Below, in pieces: positions 5,382 through 13,886 of a stretch of 20,615 bases of DNA. Below the pieces are notes generated by a model that was not told the DNA's origin, ran no database searches, and worked only from the letters and a program-made list of their open reading frames with translations. A program made the position numbers and the translations under genes. Origin of the DNA: Sphaerochaetaceae bacterium (GTDB taxonomy: Bacteria; Spirochaetota; Spirochaetia; Sphaerochaetales; Sphaerochaetaceae). The DNA is taken from NCBI GenBank assembly GCA_016302165.1, contig JAEDOD010000023.1, positions 1-20,615 on the forward strand, written 5' to 3'. Each line of letters begins with the position of its first letter. The stretch's first letter is position 1.

Positions 5382-6635
5382 ATGAAGCGTTTTTCCTTCC
5401 CGGAACTGTTGACCCTCATCATTGTATCCACAGCTTCGGTGGCAATAATCCTGGGCCTTTGGCTCTGGACAGATTATATAAATAAGGAAAGGGATAAGGA
5501 GATCCTCAGATCCGCCATGGAAGAGGTGATGGAGGAGGATGGCCTTGACGCCCTCTTTGAAATGGCAGGAATCCCTGTGGACCAGATCTACTATGGAGAT
5601 GAACTGATTCCACTTTTCCAGAATAAGGAGGGAAGCTGGACCTACACCAGCGAGGAGGCAAGGAACATAGCTGTCTATGAGAAGTGTAAGGACAGTGTGG
5701 TCCAGATCCTCTCTGAAAGCACTCTCTCCGACTCAGGCCAAGGCAGCGGGGTCATATTGACAAGTGACGGATATATAGTGACTAACAAGCATGTGGTAGG
5801 GTCAGGAACGGAGTTTACCATCATCTTTTCAGATGAAAGCTCTGAAACGGCAACCCTTGTGGGCTACGATGTGCTGACAGATATTGCGGTGCTGAAGTGC
5901 CCTCGCGTAGGACTTCTTCCCATGGAGTTCGGAGACTCCACAACCTTGACAGTGGGCCAGACACTTCTCGCCATCGGTAACCCTTATGGATATACATGGT
6001 CCTTGACTTCAGGTATGGTTTCAGGACTGGAGAGAATGGTAAGTACATCCTCTTCCTCTTCCATTATTCCCAACATGATCCAGACAGACGCCCTGATAAA
6101 TCCAGGAAACTCTGGAGGTCCTCTTCTTGATACAAAGGGCAGGATGGTAGGACTGGTCTCTTCAATCTACTCCACTTCAGGCTCTGCCCAGGGAATCTCC
6201 TTCGCTCTTCCTGCTGAAAGCGTCAGGAACATTAGCCAGAAGATAATCAAGGACGGAAAGGTTTCCCGTGGCTGGCTTGACTTCCTTTCTGTGGAGCTTA
6301 ACAGCCAGATAGTTTCCTACTGTAATCTTCCTGTTGACAAGGGAATCCTTGTAAGCCAGGTGGTGCCAGCAGGTATGGCAGACAGGGGCGGAATCAAGGG
6401 CGGAAGCGAAAAGGCCCAGTACGGCTCCTCTGTAATATACCTGGGAGGAGATGTGGTGGTGGCCATTGGCGACAAGACAATAGAAGGATATACAGATTAC
6501 TTTGCAGCTCTCTTTGCCACATCACCTGGAGATAAGGTGGATGTGACTGTTGTGAGAAATGGAGAGCGGATCGTCCTGAAAGCCGTGGAGCTGGTGGAGC
6601 AGACAGAGGAGAATACCAGATGGATTCTGAGATAA
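5382..6635 (+). CDS. htrA: HtrA/DegP-family serine protease, membrane-anchored
   Basis: Envelope quality-control protease. The 417-residue product (from ATG 5382) has one N-terminal membrane anchor (about residues 9-29), an acidic linker of about 65 residues (30-95), a trypsin-like domain with H137 (TNKHVV), D167 (LTDIAVLK) and S244 (NPGNSGGPL), and one C-terminal PDZ domain (about 320-410). The anchor plus a single PDZ resembles DegS/HtrA more than soluble two-PDZ DegP. No cleavable signal or lipobox is seen, so the active site should face the periplasm. An ATG at 5337 is in frame but would lie upstream of the likely transcription start and has no spaced Shine-Dalgarno sequence. The gene overlaps uvrB by 16 bp and so is probably cotranscribed with it. 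Confidence 0.93.
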   Translation: MKRFSFPELLTLIIVSTASVAIILGLWLWTDYINKERDKEILRSAMEEVMEEDGLDALFEMAGIPVDQIYYGDELIPLFQNKEGSWTYTSEEARNIAVYEKCKDSVVQILSESTLSDSGQGSGVILTSDGYIVTNKHVVGSGTEFTIIFSDESSETATLVGYDVLTDIAVLKCPRVGLLPMEFGDSTTLTVGQTLLAIGNPYGYTWSLTSGMVSGLERMVSTSSSSSIIPNMIQTDALINPGNSGGPLLDTKGRMVGLVSSIYSTSGSAQGISFALPAESVRNISQKIIKDGKVSRGWLDFLSVELNSQIVSYCNLPVDKGILVSQVVPAGMADRGGIKGGSEKAQYGSSVIYLGGDVVVAIGDKTIEGYTDYFAALFATSPGDKVDVTVVRNGERIVLKAVELVEQTEENTRWILR

Positions 6636-8659
6636 GATATCCCGATTATGTAAGCGGAGTGGAGAAGCCTTTCGTTGTCCATGCCCCATACTCTTTGTCA
6701 GGAGACCAGGGAGAGGCTGTGGATGCCCTCTACAACGGCTACCTGGAAGGGGACAGGGCCCAGACCCTGAAGGGAGTTACAGGAAGCGGAAAGACCTTCA
6801 CTATGGCAAAGCTTATTGAGAAGATCCAGAAGCCAACTCTGGTCCTGAGCCATAACAAGACACTTTCTGCCCAGCTCTACAGGGAGTTCAAGACCTTCTT
6901 TCCAGAGAATGCGGTCACCTATTTCGTCTCGACATACGATTTCTATCAGCCTGAAGCCTATGTGCCGGGAAAGGATCTCTATATCGAGAAGGAAGTGGAC
7001 ATCAACGATGAAATCGACAGACTTCGTCTCCATGCCTCCTTCTCCCTTATGGAAAGGCGCGACGTAATTGTAGTGGCAACAGTTTCCTGCATATATGGCC
7101 TGGGTAACCCTGTGTCATTGAGGGATATGCTCTGGTCCTTTCATGTTGGAGACGACTTTGACCGGAAGAAGGTCTTCGACCAGCTTTTGAGGATGCTATA
7201 CGAGAGAAACGACGCAATTCTGGAGAGAGGAACATTCAGGCCCAAGGGAGACGTGATAGAAATATACCCGGCATACCTTGAGACAGCCTTCAGGATTGTC
7301 CTGGACTGGGACACCATAGTGGATATTGTCTGGTTCGATCCCCTTACTGGAGAGAAGGGCGAACATGTGGATAGTGTGACACTTTATCCTGCAAAGCAGT
7401 TCGTCATGCCCCAGGCCCAGATAGACAAAGCCATCAAGGCCATTGACGACGAGAAGGAGGAAAGGTATGAGTACTTCATCTCCAATGGAAAATATGTGGA
7501 GGCTGAAAGGATCAAGAGCAGGGTTGAGTATGACCTGGAGATGCTTCAGGAGGTAGGATACTGCTCAGGTATTGAAAACTACTCAAGACCTCTTACTGGC
7601 CGTAAGCCTGGAGAAAGGCCTGCTGTTCTTCTGGACTATTTTCCTGATGACTTCGTCACCTTCATAGATGAAAGCCATGTGACTCTTCCCCAGATAGGAG
7701 CCATGTATGAAGGAGACAGGTCCCGTAAGACCAATCTTGTAGAATATGGGTTCCGTCTTCCTTCCGCCCTGGACAACAGGCCTCTGAAGTATGATGAGTT
7801 CGATAGCAAGGTGGGACAGAGGATATATGTATCCGCCACTCCTGGAGAAAGGGAGAAGGCTGAATCTGTGCAGATAGTGGAGCAGCTCATAAGGCCCACA
7901 GGTCTCCTGGACCCGGAGATAACTGTCAAGCCTACCGAAGGCCAGATGGAGGATCTCTACGGAGAGATAAGAAAGACCATCGATAAGGGAGAGAGGGTTC
8001 TTGTTACGACGCTGACCAAGAAGATGAGCGAAGACCTTACCTCCTATCTTTTGGGACTGGGACTGAAGGTCCAGTACCTCCACAGTGAAGTTGACACCAT
8101 AGAAAGGGTGGAGATTCTCAGGGACCTGAGAAAGGGAAAATATGATGTTCTGGTGGGAATCAACCTTCTCAGGGAAGGCCTGGACCTGCCGGAAGTCTCC
8201 CTGGTGGCCATTCTTGATGCAGATAAGATCGGCTTCCTCCGGTCTGCAACTTCTCTCATCCAGACCATAGGAAGAGCTGCAAGAAATGCTGACGGCAGAG
8301 TAATAATGTATGCAGATAAACGTAGCCCTGCCATGGATGAGGCCATAAGGGAGACGGAGCATAGGCGCGAAGTCCAGATGGCCTACAACAAGGCCCATGG
8401 CATTACTCCGACAACCATCAGGAAGGAGATTGAGGATATTCTTGAGCGTGAGATCAAGGATAGCGAGGATATTGCCAAGGAGGACGCAAAGATTCTCAAG
8501 GGTGGATACAATCTCCTATTGGAAAAGGACAGGAAGAAATATATCAAGACTCTGGAGAAGCAGATGGTCGAATACGCCAAGAATCTGGAGTTCGAGAAGG
8601 CTGCAGTGCTTAGGGATGAGATAACCCGCATCAAGGAGAGGAAGGATCTGGAAAACTAA
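6620..8659 (+). CDS. uvrB: Excinuclease ABC subunit B
   Basis: Damage-verification helicase of nucleotide excision repair; it is handed to the lesion by UvrA and recruits UvrC. The 679 residues are usual for the family. Visible features: Walker A GVTGSGKT (52-59), the beta-hairpin region with YQPEAYVP (about 108-115), the Walker B-type DESH near 350, helicase motifs TLTKKMSEDL and INLLREGLDLPEVSLV with QTIGRAARN, and a C-terminal UVR motif (VEYAKNLEFEKAAVLRDEI) that contacts UvrC. GAGGAG 8 nt before the ATG lies inside htrA, and the start overlaps htrA by 16 bp. No LexA-type box was recognised, so any SOS control would act through the htrA promoter. Confidence 0.97.
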   Translation: MDSEIRYPDYVSGVEKPFVVHAPYSLSGDQGEAVDALYNGYLEGDRAQTLKGVTGSGKTFTMAKLIEKIQKPTLVLSHNKTLSAQLYREFKTFFPENAVTYFVSTYDFYQPEAYVPGKDLYIEKEVDINDEIDRLRLHASFSLMERRDVIVVATVSCIYGLGNPVSLRDMLWSFHVGDDFDRKKVFDQLLRMLYERNDAILERGTFRPKGDVIEIYPAYLETAFRIVLDWDTIVDIVWFDPLTGEKGEHVDSVTLYPAKQFVMPQAQIDKAIKAIDDEKEERYEYFISNGKYVEAERIKSRVEYDLEMLQEVGYCSGIENYSRPLTGRKPGERPAVLLDYFPDDFVTFIDESHVTLPQIGAMYEGDRSRKTNLVEYGFRLPSALDNRPLKYDEFDSKVGQRIYVSATPGEREKAESVQIVEQLIRPTGLLDPEITVKPTEGQMEDLYGEIRKTIDKGERVLVTTLTKKMSEDLTSYLLGLGLKVQYLHSEVDTIERVEILRDLRKGKYDVLVGINLLREGLDLPEVSLVAILDADKIGFLRSATSLIQTIGRAARNADGRVIMYADKRSPAMDEAIRETEHRREVQMAYNKAHGITPTTIRKEIEDILEREIKDSEDIAKEDAKILKGGYNLLLEKDRKKYIKTLEKQMVEYAKNLEFEKAAVLRDEITRIKERKDLEN

Positions 8660-8666
8660 TGAGATT

Positions 8667-8682
8667 TGTTATTATAATAACA
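8667..8682. repeat. Perfect 16-bp palindrome upstream of dapB
   Basis: TGTTATTATAATAACA is self-complementary over its full length. It lies 7 bp after the uvrB stop and 13 bp before the -35 of the dapB promoter. With no loop it is a poor terminator; an operator for a dimeric regulator is more likely. It is AT-rich, so chance is not excluded. Confidence 0.5.
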
Positions 8683-8695
8683 TTCTGTTAGGATA

Positions 8696-8725
8696 TAGAC
8701 ATAATATGGCCCTCTCTGATATATT
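8696..8725 (+). promoter_or_regulatory. Leaderless-type promoter of the dap operon
   Basis: TAGACA (8696-8701, 5/6 of the -35 consensus), 18-bp spacer, TATATT (8720-8725), then GATGCC and ATG 8732. Transcription is predicted to start at the ATG, consistent with the absence of a Shine-Dalgarno sequence before dapB. Confidence 0.65.
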
Positions 8726-8731
8726 GATGCC

Positions 8732-9493
8732 ATGAAAGCTGCAATAGTAGGATTTGGAAAGATGGGTAGGGCCATATATGCCGTACTCTCTCTGAGAAAT
8801 CATGGAATAGAAGGGGTCATTGACCCCTTTTCAAAGGATGAAAGGGTCAGTGGGAAAGAAATTACAGAAGAGATGTTAAAAAGCGTCGACTGTGTCATAG
8901 ACTTCTCTTCCCCTGAATGTGCCGTGGATAATATCAAGGCTTATATCGATAGCGGAGTTGCTGCGGTCATAGGAACCACAGGCTGGCTGGATAGACTGGA
9001 TGAAGTTAAGGCCTACGGAGAAGGAAAGGACCCTAGGATCATGTATAGCGGAAACTATTCCATAGGCGTTGCCCTATTTCTCAAGCTGGTAAGGAAGGCT
9101 GGAGAGCTCTATGGCAAGGTCAGCGGCTACGATATGGCTGTGGAGGAGATCCACCACAATGAAAAGAAGGACAGTCCTTCCGGAACAGCGCTGATGATTG
9201 CAAATGCTCTTCTGGACACTGTGGACAGAAAGAAGACTCTGGTCCTGGGAAACAGCGAAGGAAAAATCGGGGAGGACCAGCTTCAGGTCACGTCCATGAG
9301 AGTGGGAAGAGTTCCTGGAGTCCACACAGTGCTTATCGACAGCGAAGTGGATACCATAACCCTGACCCATTCCGCCCGGAGCAGAAACGGCTTTGCCCTG
9401 GGAGCTGTAATGGCAGCAGAGTGGCTTAAGGATACAGGGAGAAGGGGAATCCTTACTCTTGACGACTATTTGAACGAAACATTTGGAGAATGA
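8732..9493 (+). CDS. dapB: 4-hydroxy-tetrahydrodipicolinate reductase
   Basis: NAD(P)H-dependent reduction of the DapA product to tetrahydrodipicolinate in lysine/diaminopimelate synthesis. The 253-residue protein starts with the dinucleotide-binding fingerprint AIVGFGKMGRA (4-14), has the GTTGW turn near residue 90, and carries the signature EEIHHNEKKDSPSGTA (about 138-153) holding the catalytic His and the Lys-rich substrate-binding loop. First gene of dapB-dapA-dapL-lysA. It lacks a Shine-Dalgarno sequence and is probably read from a leaderless message. The order (reductase before synthase) is unusual compared with the reaction order but common in operons of this pathway. Confidence 0.95.
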   Translation: MKAAIVGFGKMGRAIYAVLSLRNHGIEGVIDPFSKDERVSGKEITEEMLKSVDCVIDFSSPECAVDNIKAYIDSGVAAVIGTTGWLDRLDEVKAYGEGKDPRIMYSGNYSIGVALFLKLVRKAGELYGKVSGYDMAVEEIHHNEKKDSPSGTALMIANALLDTVDRKKTLVLGNSEGKIGEDQLQVTSMRVGRVPGVHTVLIDSEVDTITLTHSARSRNGFALGAVMAAEWLKDTGRRGILTLDDYLNETFGE

Positions 9494-9494
9494 T

Positions 9495-10403
9495 ATGAAG
9501 AACAATTTCAGGGGAGTGTTTACAGCGCTGATTACTCCCTTCACAGAGTACAATACTGTGGACTACGCTTCCCTGGAGAAGCTTGTTGAATCACAGATCT
9601 TAGCTGGAATCGATGGTCTTGTTCCTTGTGGAACCACAGGAGAGTCACCAACCCTCTCCCATGAGGAACATGACAGAGTCATAGCCCAGACCATCAAGTT
9701 CACCAAGGGCAGGGTCCCTGTAATTGCAGGAACAGGCTCCAACGCAACCAGCGAAGCAATCAGGCTTAGCCAGCATGCCCAGGACGCAGGAGTAGATGCT
9801 GTACTTCTTGTGAACCCCTATTACAACAAGCCAACCCAGAAGGGACTTTTCCTTCACTTCAAGGCAATTGCAGATTCAGTATCCATTCCCTGCATCCTCT
9901 ACAACATCAAGGGACGCACAGGAGTCAACCTGGAGACAGAGACTCTCTTGAGGCTGGAAGCTGAATGCCCGAACATCGTTGCTGTCAAGGAAGCCAGCGG
10001 ATCCTTGGACCAGATGACTTCTGTAATCTCCCACACAGGAGAAGAGTTCAGCGTCCTTAGCGGAGACGACAACCTTTCCCTGGACCTTATCAAGAGAGGC
10101 GGGGACGGTGTCATATCGGTCGCATCAAACCTTTTCCCTGCGGAAATGGCAAAGATGGTCCATCTTGCCCTGGAAGGAAAGATTGAGGAGGCAGAGAAAA
10201 TCAATGCCTGGTTCAGCGACTTCTTCAAGGTCTGCTTCGTGGAGACAAACCCTATTCCAATCAAGACAGCAATGGCCAAGGAAGGATATGTAAAGGAGAT
10301 CTTCAGACTTCCTCTCTGCTCACTGGAGAAGGAAGAGCACAGAAATAGTCTCTATTCCATAATCGATAGAATGAAGGAAGACATCAGGGAGGGAAGGATT
10401 TAA
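9495..10403 (+). CDS. dapA: 4-hydroxy-tetrahydrodipicolinate synthase
   Basis: Condenses pyruvate with aspartate semialdehyde, the committed step to diaminopimelate and lysine. TIM-barrel aldolase of 302 residues with LVPCGTTGESPTL, VNPYYNKPTQKGL, YNIKGRTGVN and the Schiff-base lysine K165 in IVAVKEASG. Start ATG 9495: GGAG lies 8 nt upstream inside the end of dapB; a TTG at 9483 in the same frame overlaps that Shine-Dalgarno sequence and is unlikely. One base separates it from the dapB stop, so translation is likely coupled. YNIKGRTG in place of the usual YNVPGRTG is a small deviation. Confidence 0.96.
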   Translation: MKNNFRGVFTALITPFTEYNTVDYASLEKLVESQILAGIDGLVPCGTTGESPTLSHEEHDRVIAQTIKFTKGRVPVIAGTGSNATSEAIRLSQHAQDAGVDAVLLVNPYYNKPTQKGLFLHFKAIADSVSIPCILYNIKGRTGVNLETETLLRLEAECPNIVAVKEASGSLDQMTSVISHTGEEFSVLSGDDNLSLDLIKRGGDGVISVASNLFPAEMAKMVHLALEGKIEEAEKINAWFSDFFKVCFVETNPIPIKTAMAKEGYVKEIFRLPLCSLEKEEHRNSLYSIIDRMKEDIREGRI

Positions 10404-10405
10404 TC

Positions 10406-11638
10406 ATGGCTAAAGTCAATGAAGATTTTCTAAAGCTGGCAGGAGGTTATCTCTTTCCGGAGATTGCAAGAAGGACCAGGGCTTGGCAGGAGAAGAATCC
10501 TGGTGAGAAGGTGCTGAGACTTGGCATCGGCAACACTACAGAGGCCTTGACACCTTACATCACATCTGAGATGCACAGAAAGATCGATCTTCTTTCAGAC
10601 CGGTCAACATACACTGGCTATGGAGATGAGCAGGGTGATACTCCTCTTAGAGTGGCACTTTCTGAGATGTATAGAAGAGAATATGGAGTAGAATTGGCTC
10701 CTGAGGAATTTTTCGTCAGCGATGGGGCCAAGGCAGACGCAGCCAATATCCAGCAGATCTTCAGCTCCGATTCCATTGTGGCTGTCCAGGATCCTGCATA
10801 CCCAGTATATGTGGACTCCAACGTGGCAGGTGGAAGAAGTCTGGGCTTCGATGAGGAAAGCCTCTCCTACAAGGGCCTTGTGTATATGCCCTCCAATGAA
10901 AGTAATGGCTTTGTGTGCACACCTCCAGAGACCCATGTGGACCTGATCTATCTCTGCTTCCCCAATAACCCGACTGGAGCTGTAGCGACCAAGGAGCAGC
11001 TTAAGGCCTTCGTGGATTATGCCATTAGGGAGAATGCTGTAATCATCTATGACGCCGCATATTCCGACTACATCAGAGAGGAAGGTTATGTCCACACAAT
11101 CTACGAAGTGGAGGGAGCCGAGAAGGTGGCAATAGAGATCAACTCCTTCAGTAAGAATGCAGGATTTACAGGTGTAAGACTTGGCTGGACAATCGTACCT
11201 TTCGGCATCGCTTCAGACAATGCTCCTGAGGGAACTGTACACAGACTTTGGAACAGAAGACAGTGTACTTACTTCAATGGCGCTTCAAACATTGCACAGA
11301 GCGGTGGAATTGCAGCTCTCAGCCCTAAGGGCAGAGAAGAGTGCAGGAGTCTTGTAGACTACTATCTTGAGAATGCAAGGATCATCAAGTCTGGACTGGA
11401 GGCCATTGGCATCAAGTGCTATGGCGGTGTCAACAGCCCTTATGTCTGGGCAAAGGCTCCCAGAGGAATGAAGAGCTGGGAATTCTTCGACTTCCTTCTT
11501 GAGAAGGCCCACGTGGTGGTGACCCCAGGCTCAGGCTTCGGTGGAAGCGGAGAAGGATTTGTAAGGGTGTCTTCCTATGGACATAGGGAGGATGTAATCA
11601 AGGCTGTCGAATCAATAGTGGAGCACATAAATGACTGA
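10406..11638 (+). CDS. dapL: LL-diaminopimelate aminotransferase
   Basis: PLP-dependent class I/II aminotransferase that converts tetrahydrodipicolinate directly to LL-diaminopimelate, bypassing the succinylase or acetylase steps. The 410 residues match the family length. The PLP lysine is K250 in SFSKNAGFTGVRLGW, and other landmarks are RLGIGNTTE, YTGYGDEQGDTPLR, PNNPTGA and YDAAYSDYI. Shine-Dalgarno AAGG lies 8 nt before the ATG, and the gene begins 2 nt after dapA. DapL occurs in spirochaetes, Bacteroidota, chlamydiae, some Firmicutes and plants. Its product is the LL isomer, so DapF is still needed before LysA, and no dapF lies in the window. Confidence 0.95.
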   Translation: MAKVNEDFLKLAGGYLFPEIARRTRAWQEKNPGEKVLRLGIGNTTEALTPYITSEMHRKIDLLSDRSTYTGYGDEQGDTPLRVALSEMYRREYGVELAPEEFFVSDGAKADAANIQQIFSSDSIVAVQDPAYPVYVDSNVAGGRSLGFDEESLSYKGLVYMPSNESNGFVCTPPETHVDLIYLCFPNNPTGAVATKEQLKAFVDYAIRENAVIIYDAAYSDYIREEGYVHTIYEVEGAEKVAIEINSFSKNAGFTGVRLGWTIVPFGIASDNAPEGTVHRLWNRRQCTYFNGASNIAQSGGIAALSPKGREECRSLVDYYLENARIIKSGLEAIGIKCYGGVNSPYVWAKAPRGMKSWEFFDFLLEKAHVVVTPGSGFGGSGEGFVRVSSYGHREDVIKAVESIVEHIND

Positions 11639-12887
11639 GAAGAATCTATTACTTGAAGAGAATGAACTGATTTCCTTGGCAAAAAAGGTCGGAACTCCAT
11701 TCAACATCTACGATGGAGATGCAATCGAGAAGAATGCAGAGGATATGAAGGCTGCCTTCTCCTGGGCTCCTGAATTCACCAACTTCTTTGCTGTAAAGGC
11801 TCTGCCTAATATCAATATCCTGAAGCTTCTTGCATCCCATGGCTTCGGTGCAGACTGTTCGTCCCTGCCTGAGCTATATATGGCCAGGGAAGCTGGAATT
11901 CCTGGAGAAAGGATCATGTTCACCAGTAACGACACTCCAGACGAAGAGTTCCAGACAGCATATGAAATGGGAGCAATCCTGAATCTTGATGACATCACCC
12001 ATATCGCCAGCGTTGAGAGAGCCTGTGGCTCCCTTCCTTCCACCATTTCCTTCCGCTTCAATCCAGGACCGGAAAGGACAGGTAACGCCATCATCGGCAA
12101 CCCTGTGGAGGCAAAGTATGGCCTTACAAGAGCCCAGCTCCTTGAAGCCTACTCTTTGGCCAAGGAGAAGGGTGTGAAGCACTTCTATCTCCACACTATG
12201 GTGGCTTCCAACGAGCTGAATGCAGACTACATCGTGGAGACAGCAAGGATGCTCTTCATTCTTGTTAAGGAAATCAAGGAGAAGTGCAACGTAGACATTG
12301 AGGCTGTGGACCTTGGCGGCGGAGTAGGAATTCCTTATCGTCCTACAGATGACAGAATAGAGTGGTCAATTCTTGGAGAAAGGATCGGTGCCCTCTACAG
12401 CGAAATGATTGAAAAGGAAGGCCTGGGCCCCTTGAAGATTACATTCGAGTGCGGAAGAGCAATTACAGGTCCTTATGGATACCTGGTCTCTACAGTGCGC
12501 CATGTAACAAGCAAGTACAAGGATTATGTGGGCCTGGATGCCTGCATGGCTGACCTTATGCGTCCTGCCCTCTATGGCTCCTATCATCACATCACTGTCC
12601 TTGGCAAGAGCAAGGCTGAAAAGGACCATAAGTATGATGTTACAGGTTCCCTCTGCGAGAATAATGATAAGTTCGCCATCGACAGGGAGCTTCCTGAAAT
12701 AGAGGAAGGAGATATTCTGGTGATCCACGATACAGGAGCCCACGGCCATGCCATGGGATTCAACTATAATGGAAAGATGAGACACGCAGAATATCTCAAG
12801 AATAATGGAAAGATTCTCAGGATAAGAAGGGATGAGACATACGAGGATTACATCCGCACCCAGCTTCTTGATCCTGTAGAAGTATAG
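11631..12887 (+). CDS. lysA: Diaminopimelate decarboxylase, divergent LysA subgroup
   Basis: Last step of lysine synthesis: PLP-dependent decarboxylation of meso-diaminopimelate. Fold type III decarboxylase of 418 residues with the PLP lysine K56 in FFAVKALPN, the glycine-rich DLGGGVGIPY, and ECGR and CENND where classical LysA has EPGR and CESGD. LHTMVASNEL replaces the classical LHCHIGSQ, and the C-terminal HDTGAHGHAMGFNYNG replaces the usual 'GAYG.sM.s.YN'. I recall this subgroup from clostridia and allied gut bacteria, always called LysA; the operon context supports that. GGAG lies 7 nt before the ATG, and the gene overlaps dapL by 8 bp. Its stop abuts the stop of the caspase-family gene with no spacer. 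Confidence 0.9.
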   Translation: MTEKNLLLEENELISLAKKVGTPFNIYDGDAIEKNAEDMKAAFSWAPEFTNFFAVKALPNINILKLLASHGFGADCSSLPELYMAREAGIPGERIMFTSNDTPDEEFQTAYEMGAILNLDDITHIASVERACGSLPSTISFRFNPGPERTGNAIIGNPVEAKYGLTRAQLLEAYSLAKEKGVKHFYLHTMVASNELNADYIVETARMLFILVKEIKEKCNVDIEAVDLGGGVGIPYRPTDDRIEWSILGERIGALYSEMIEKEGLGPLKITFECGRAITGPYGYLVSTVRHVTSKYKDYVGLDACMADLMRPALYGSYHHITVLGKSKAEKDHKYDVTGSLCENNDKFAIDRELPEIEEGDILVIHDTGAHGHAMGFNYNGKMRHAEYLKNNGKILRIRRDETYEDYIRTQLLDPVEV

Positions 12888-13886
12888 TTAGCGCAATATC
12901 AGGTCCAGACCCTTCAAGTAAGTCCGGGGGGTCTGGATTTGTGTTTCATACTCTGGGAAGGCTGAGCGTATCTCCGAATAGATCTGGAACACAGTAAGGC
13001 GCTTGTCTCGGCCAGAGGGCAAATTCCTATCTGTGTCGTAGCCCAAGGCCTTGAGAAAGTAATATGTAAAGGCTCCATAGAACTCTTGGAATGGGCCGTC
13101 CCCTGCACTAAGGTTATCTGAAGCTTCCTGTCCTTTGCCGGAAGCGGAAATGATCCAAAGGTCCTTTATGCGCTCTGTCTTCTTTCCTTTTGTGTAGGTG
13201 GAGAGAGCAGCGCCAGGATAATCGAAACCTATCCATCTGTCTTCCTTATGGCCGGAAGCAAACTTATCTGCTGATATAAGTTCTGAGTCTGGAATATATT
13301 GCCCGGAATAGCATGAGTCCAGCACCACCAGCTTCTTTCCTCCGAGGGAGGTGATGGTATCAAGAAAATCCTCAGGACTTATGGAGTCCCACTCGTAGGA
13401 AGAGAAGGATGCGTTCATCATCAGTGCTCCGCTTTTTTTCTCTCCATGGCCTGAGTAGGTGAAGATTATTATGTCGTCTTCATCTGCTTCGATTTTTCCC
13501 AGGTATTCCATTACATCCCGCACTGTCCATCCAGACTCCTCTTCTCCTTCCTTAGGCTTATAGGAAAAGCGACGAAAGAGAGGGGATGAGGGGTCGGAGA
13601 GCTCATTTCCATTCTTATCCTTTGGGACAAAAGTAGGATTAGAAGATGTATATCTCTTTCCCTCTTCAGAAATAAAGCACATTGTGTGTACTTCTCCAAG
13701 AGTCTCTAGCTGCATGTTGATGGCAGCTGAATCAGTCACCACATTCTCCAGCTTTCTTCCGTTTCCGTTGAAGTTGTAGAAGTCATCAGCTACTGTCACT
13801 AGATACACAGTCCTCTGATCAGGAACTCTTTCTATGGAGCAGGAAAGAGTGATGATGGAGAGAAGAAGAATTACTATGGCTTTCAT
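12888..13886 (-). CDS. Caspase-family (C14) cysteine peptidase, putative lipoprotein
   Basis: A 332-residue exported protein. Residues 1-15 are a hydrophobic signal ending ITLSC, a relaxed lipobox with C16 as the lipidated Cys, as seen in spirochaetes. The rest is a caspase/metacaspase p20-like domain with a complete catalytic dyad, H147 in FTYSGHGEK and C192 in VVLDSCYSGQ. An early acidic/aromatic region and an Asn-rich loop (DKNGNELSDPSS) precede it. Bacterial orthocaspases act in stress, development or defence, but targets are mostly unknown. This one should sit outside the cytoplasm, anchored to a membrane. GGAGG lies 7 nt upstream, and the start overlaps the stop of the preceding barrel-like gene (ATGA), so the two are translationally coupled. 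Both follow thiQ closely, implying cotranscription with thiamine transport genes. Confidence 0.88.
   Translation of the reverse strand: MKAIVILLLSIITLSCSIERVPDQRTVYLVTVADDFYNFNGNGRKLENVVTDSAAINMQLETLGEVHTMCFISEEGKRYTSSNPTFVPKDKNGNELSDPSSPLFRRFSYKPKEGEEESGWTVRDVMEYLGKIEADEDDIIIFTYSGHGEKKSGALMMNASFSSYEWDSISPEDFLDTITSLGGKKLVVLDSCYSGQYIPDSELISADKFASGHKEDRWIGFDYPGAALSTYTKGKKTERIKDLWIISASGKGQEASDNLSAGDGPFQEFYGAFTYYFLKALGYDTDRNLPSGRDKRLTVFQIYSEIRSAFPEYETQIQTPRTYLKGLDLILR
12904..12947 (+). terminator. Probable terminator of the dap operon, inside the caspase gene
   Basis: TCCAGACCC (12904-12912) and GGGTCTGGA (12929-12937) form a perfect 9-bp stem with a 16-nt loop, followed by TTTGTGTTT. It lies 17 bp after the lysA stop and encodes part of the C-terminus of the convergent caspase-family gene. 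Confidence 0.65.

Noticed and set aside
5337..5382. Earlier ATG for htrA at 5337
   Set aside because: It lies upstream of the predicted transcription start, AAGGG touches the ATG without spacing, and the extra residues precede the membrane anchor without purpose.
7583..8398. 271-codon open frame on the minus strand
   Set aside because: It lies entirely inside uvrB, whose motifs are intact; composition is that of an antisense shadow.
9483..9495. Earlier TTG start for dapA
   Set aside because: It would overlap the GGAG that serves the ATG at 9495, and family members begin close to the ATG.
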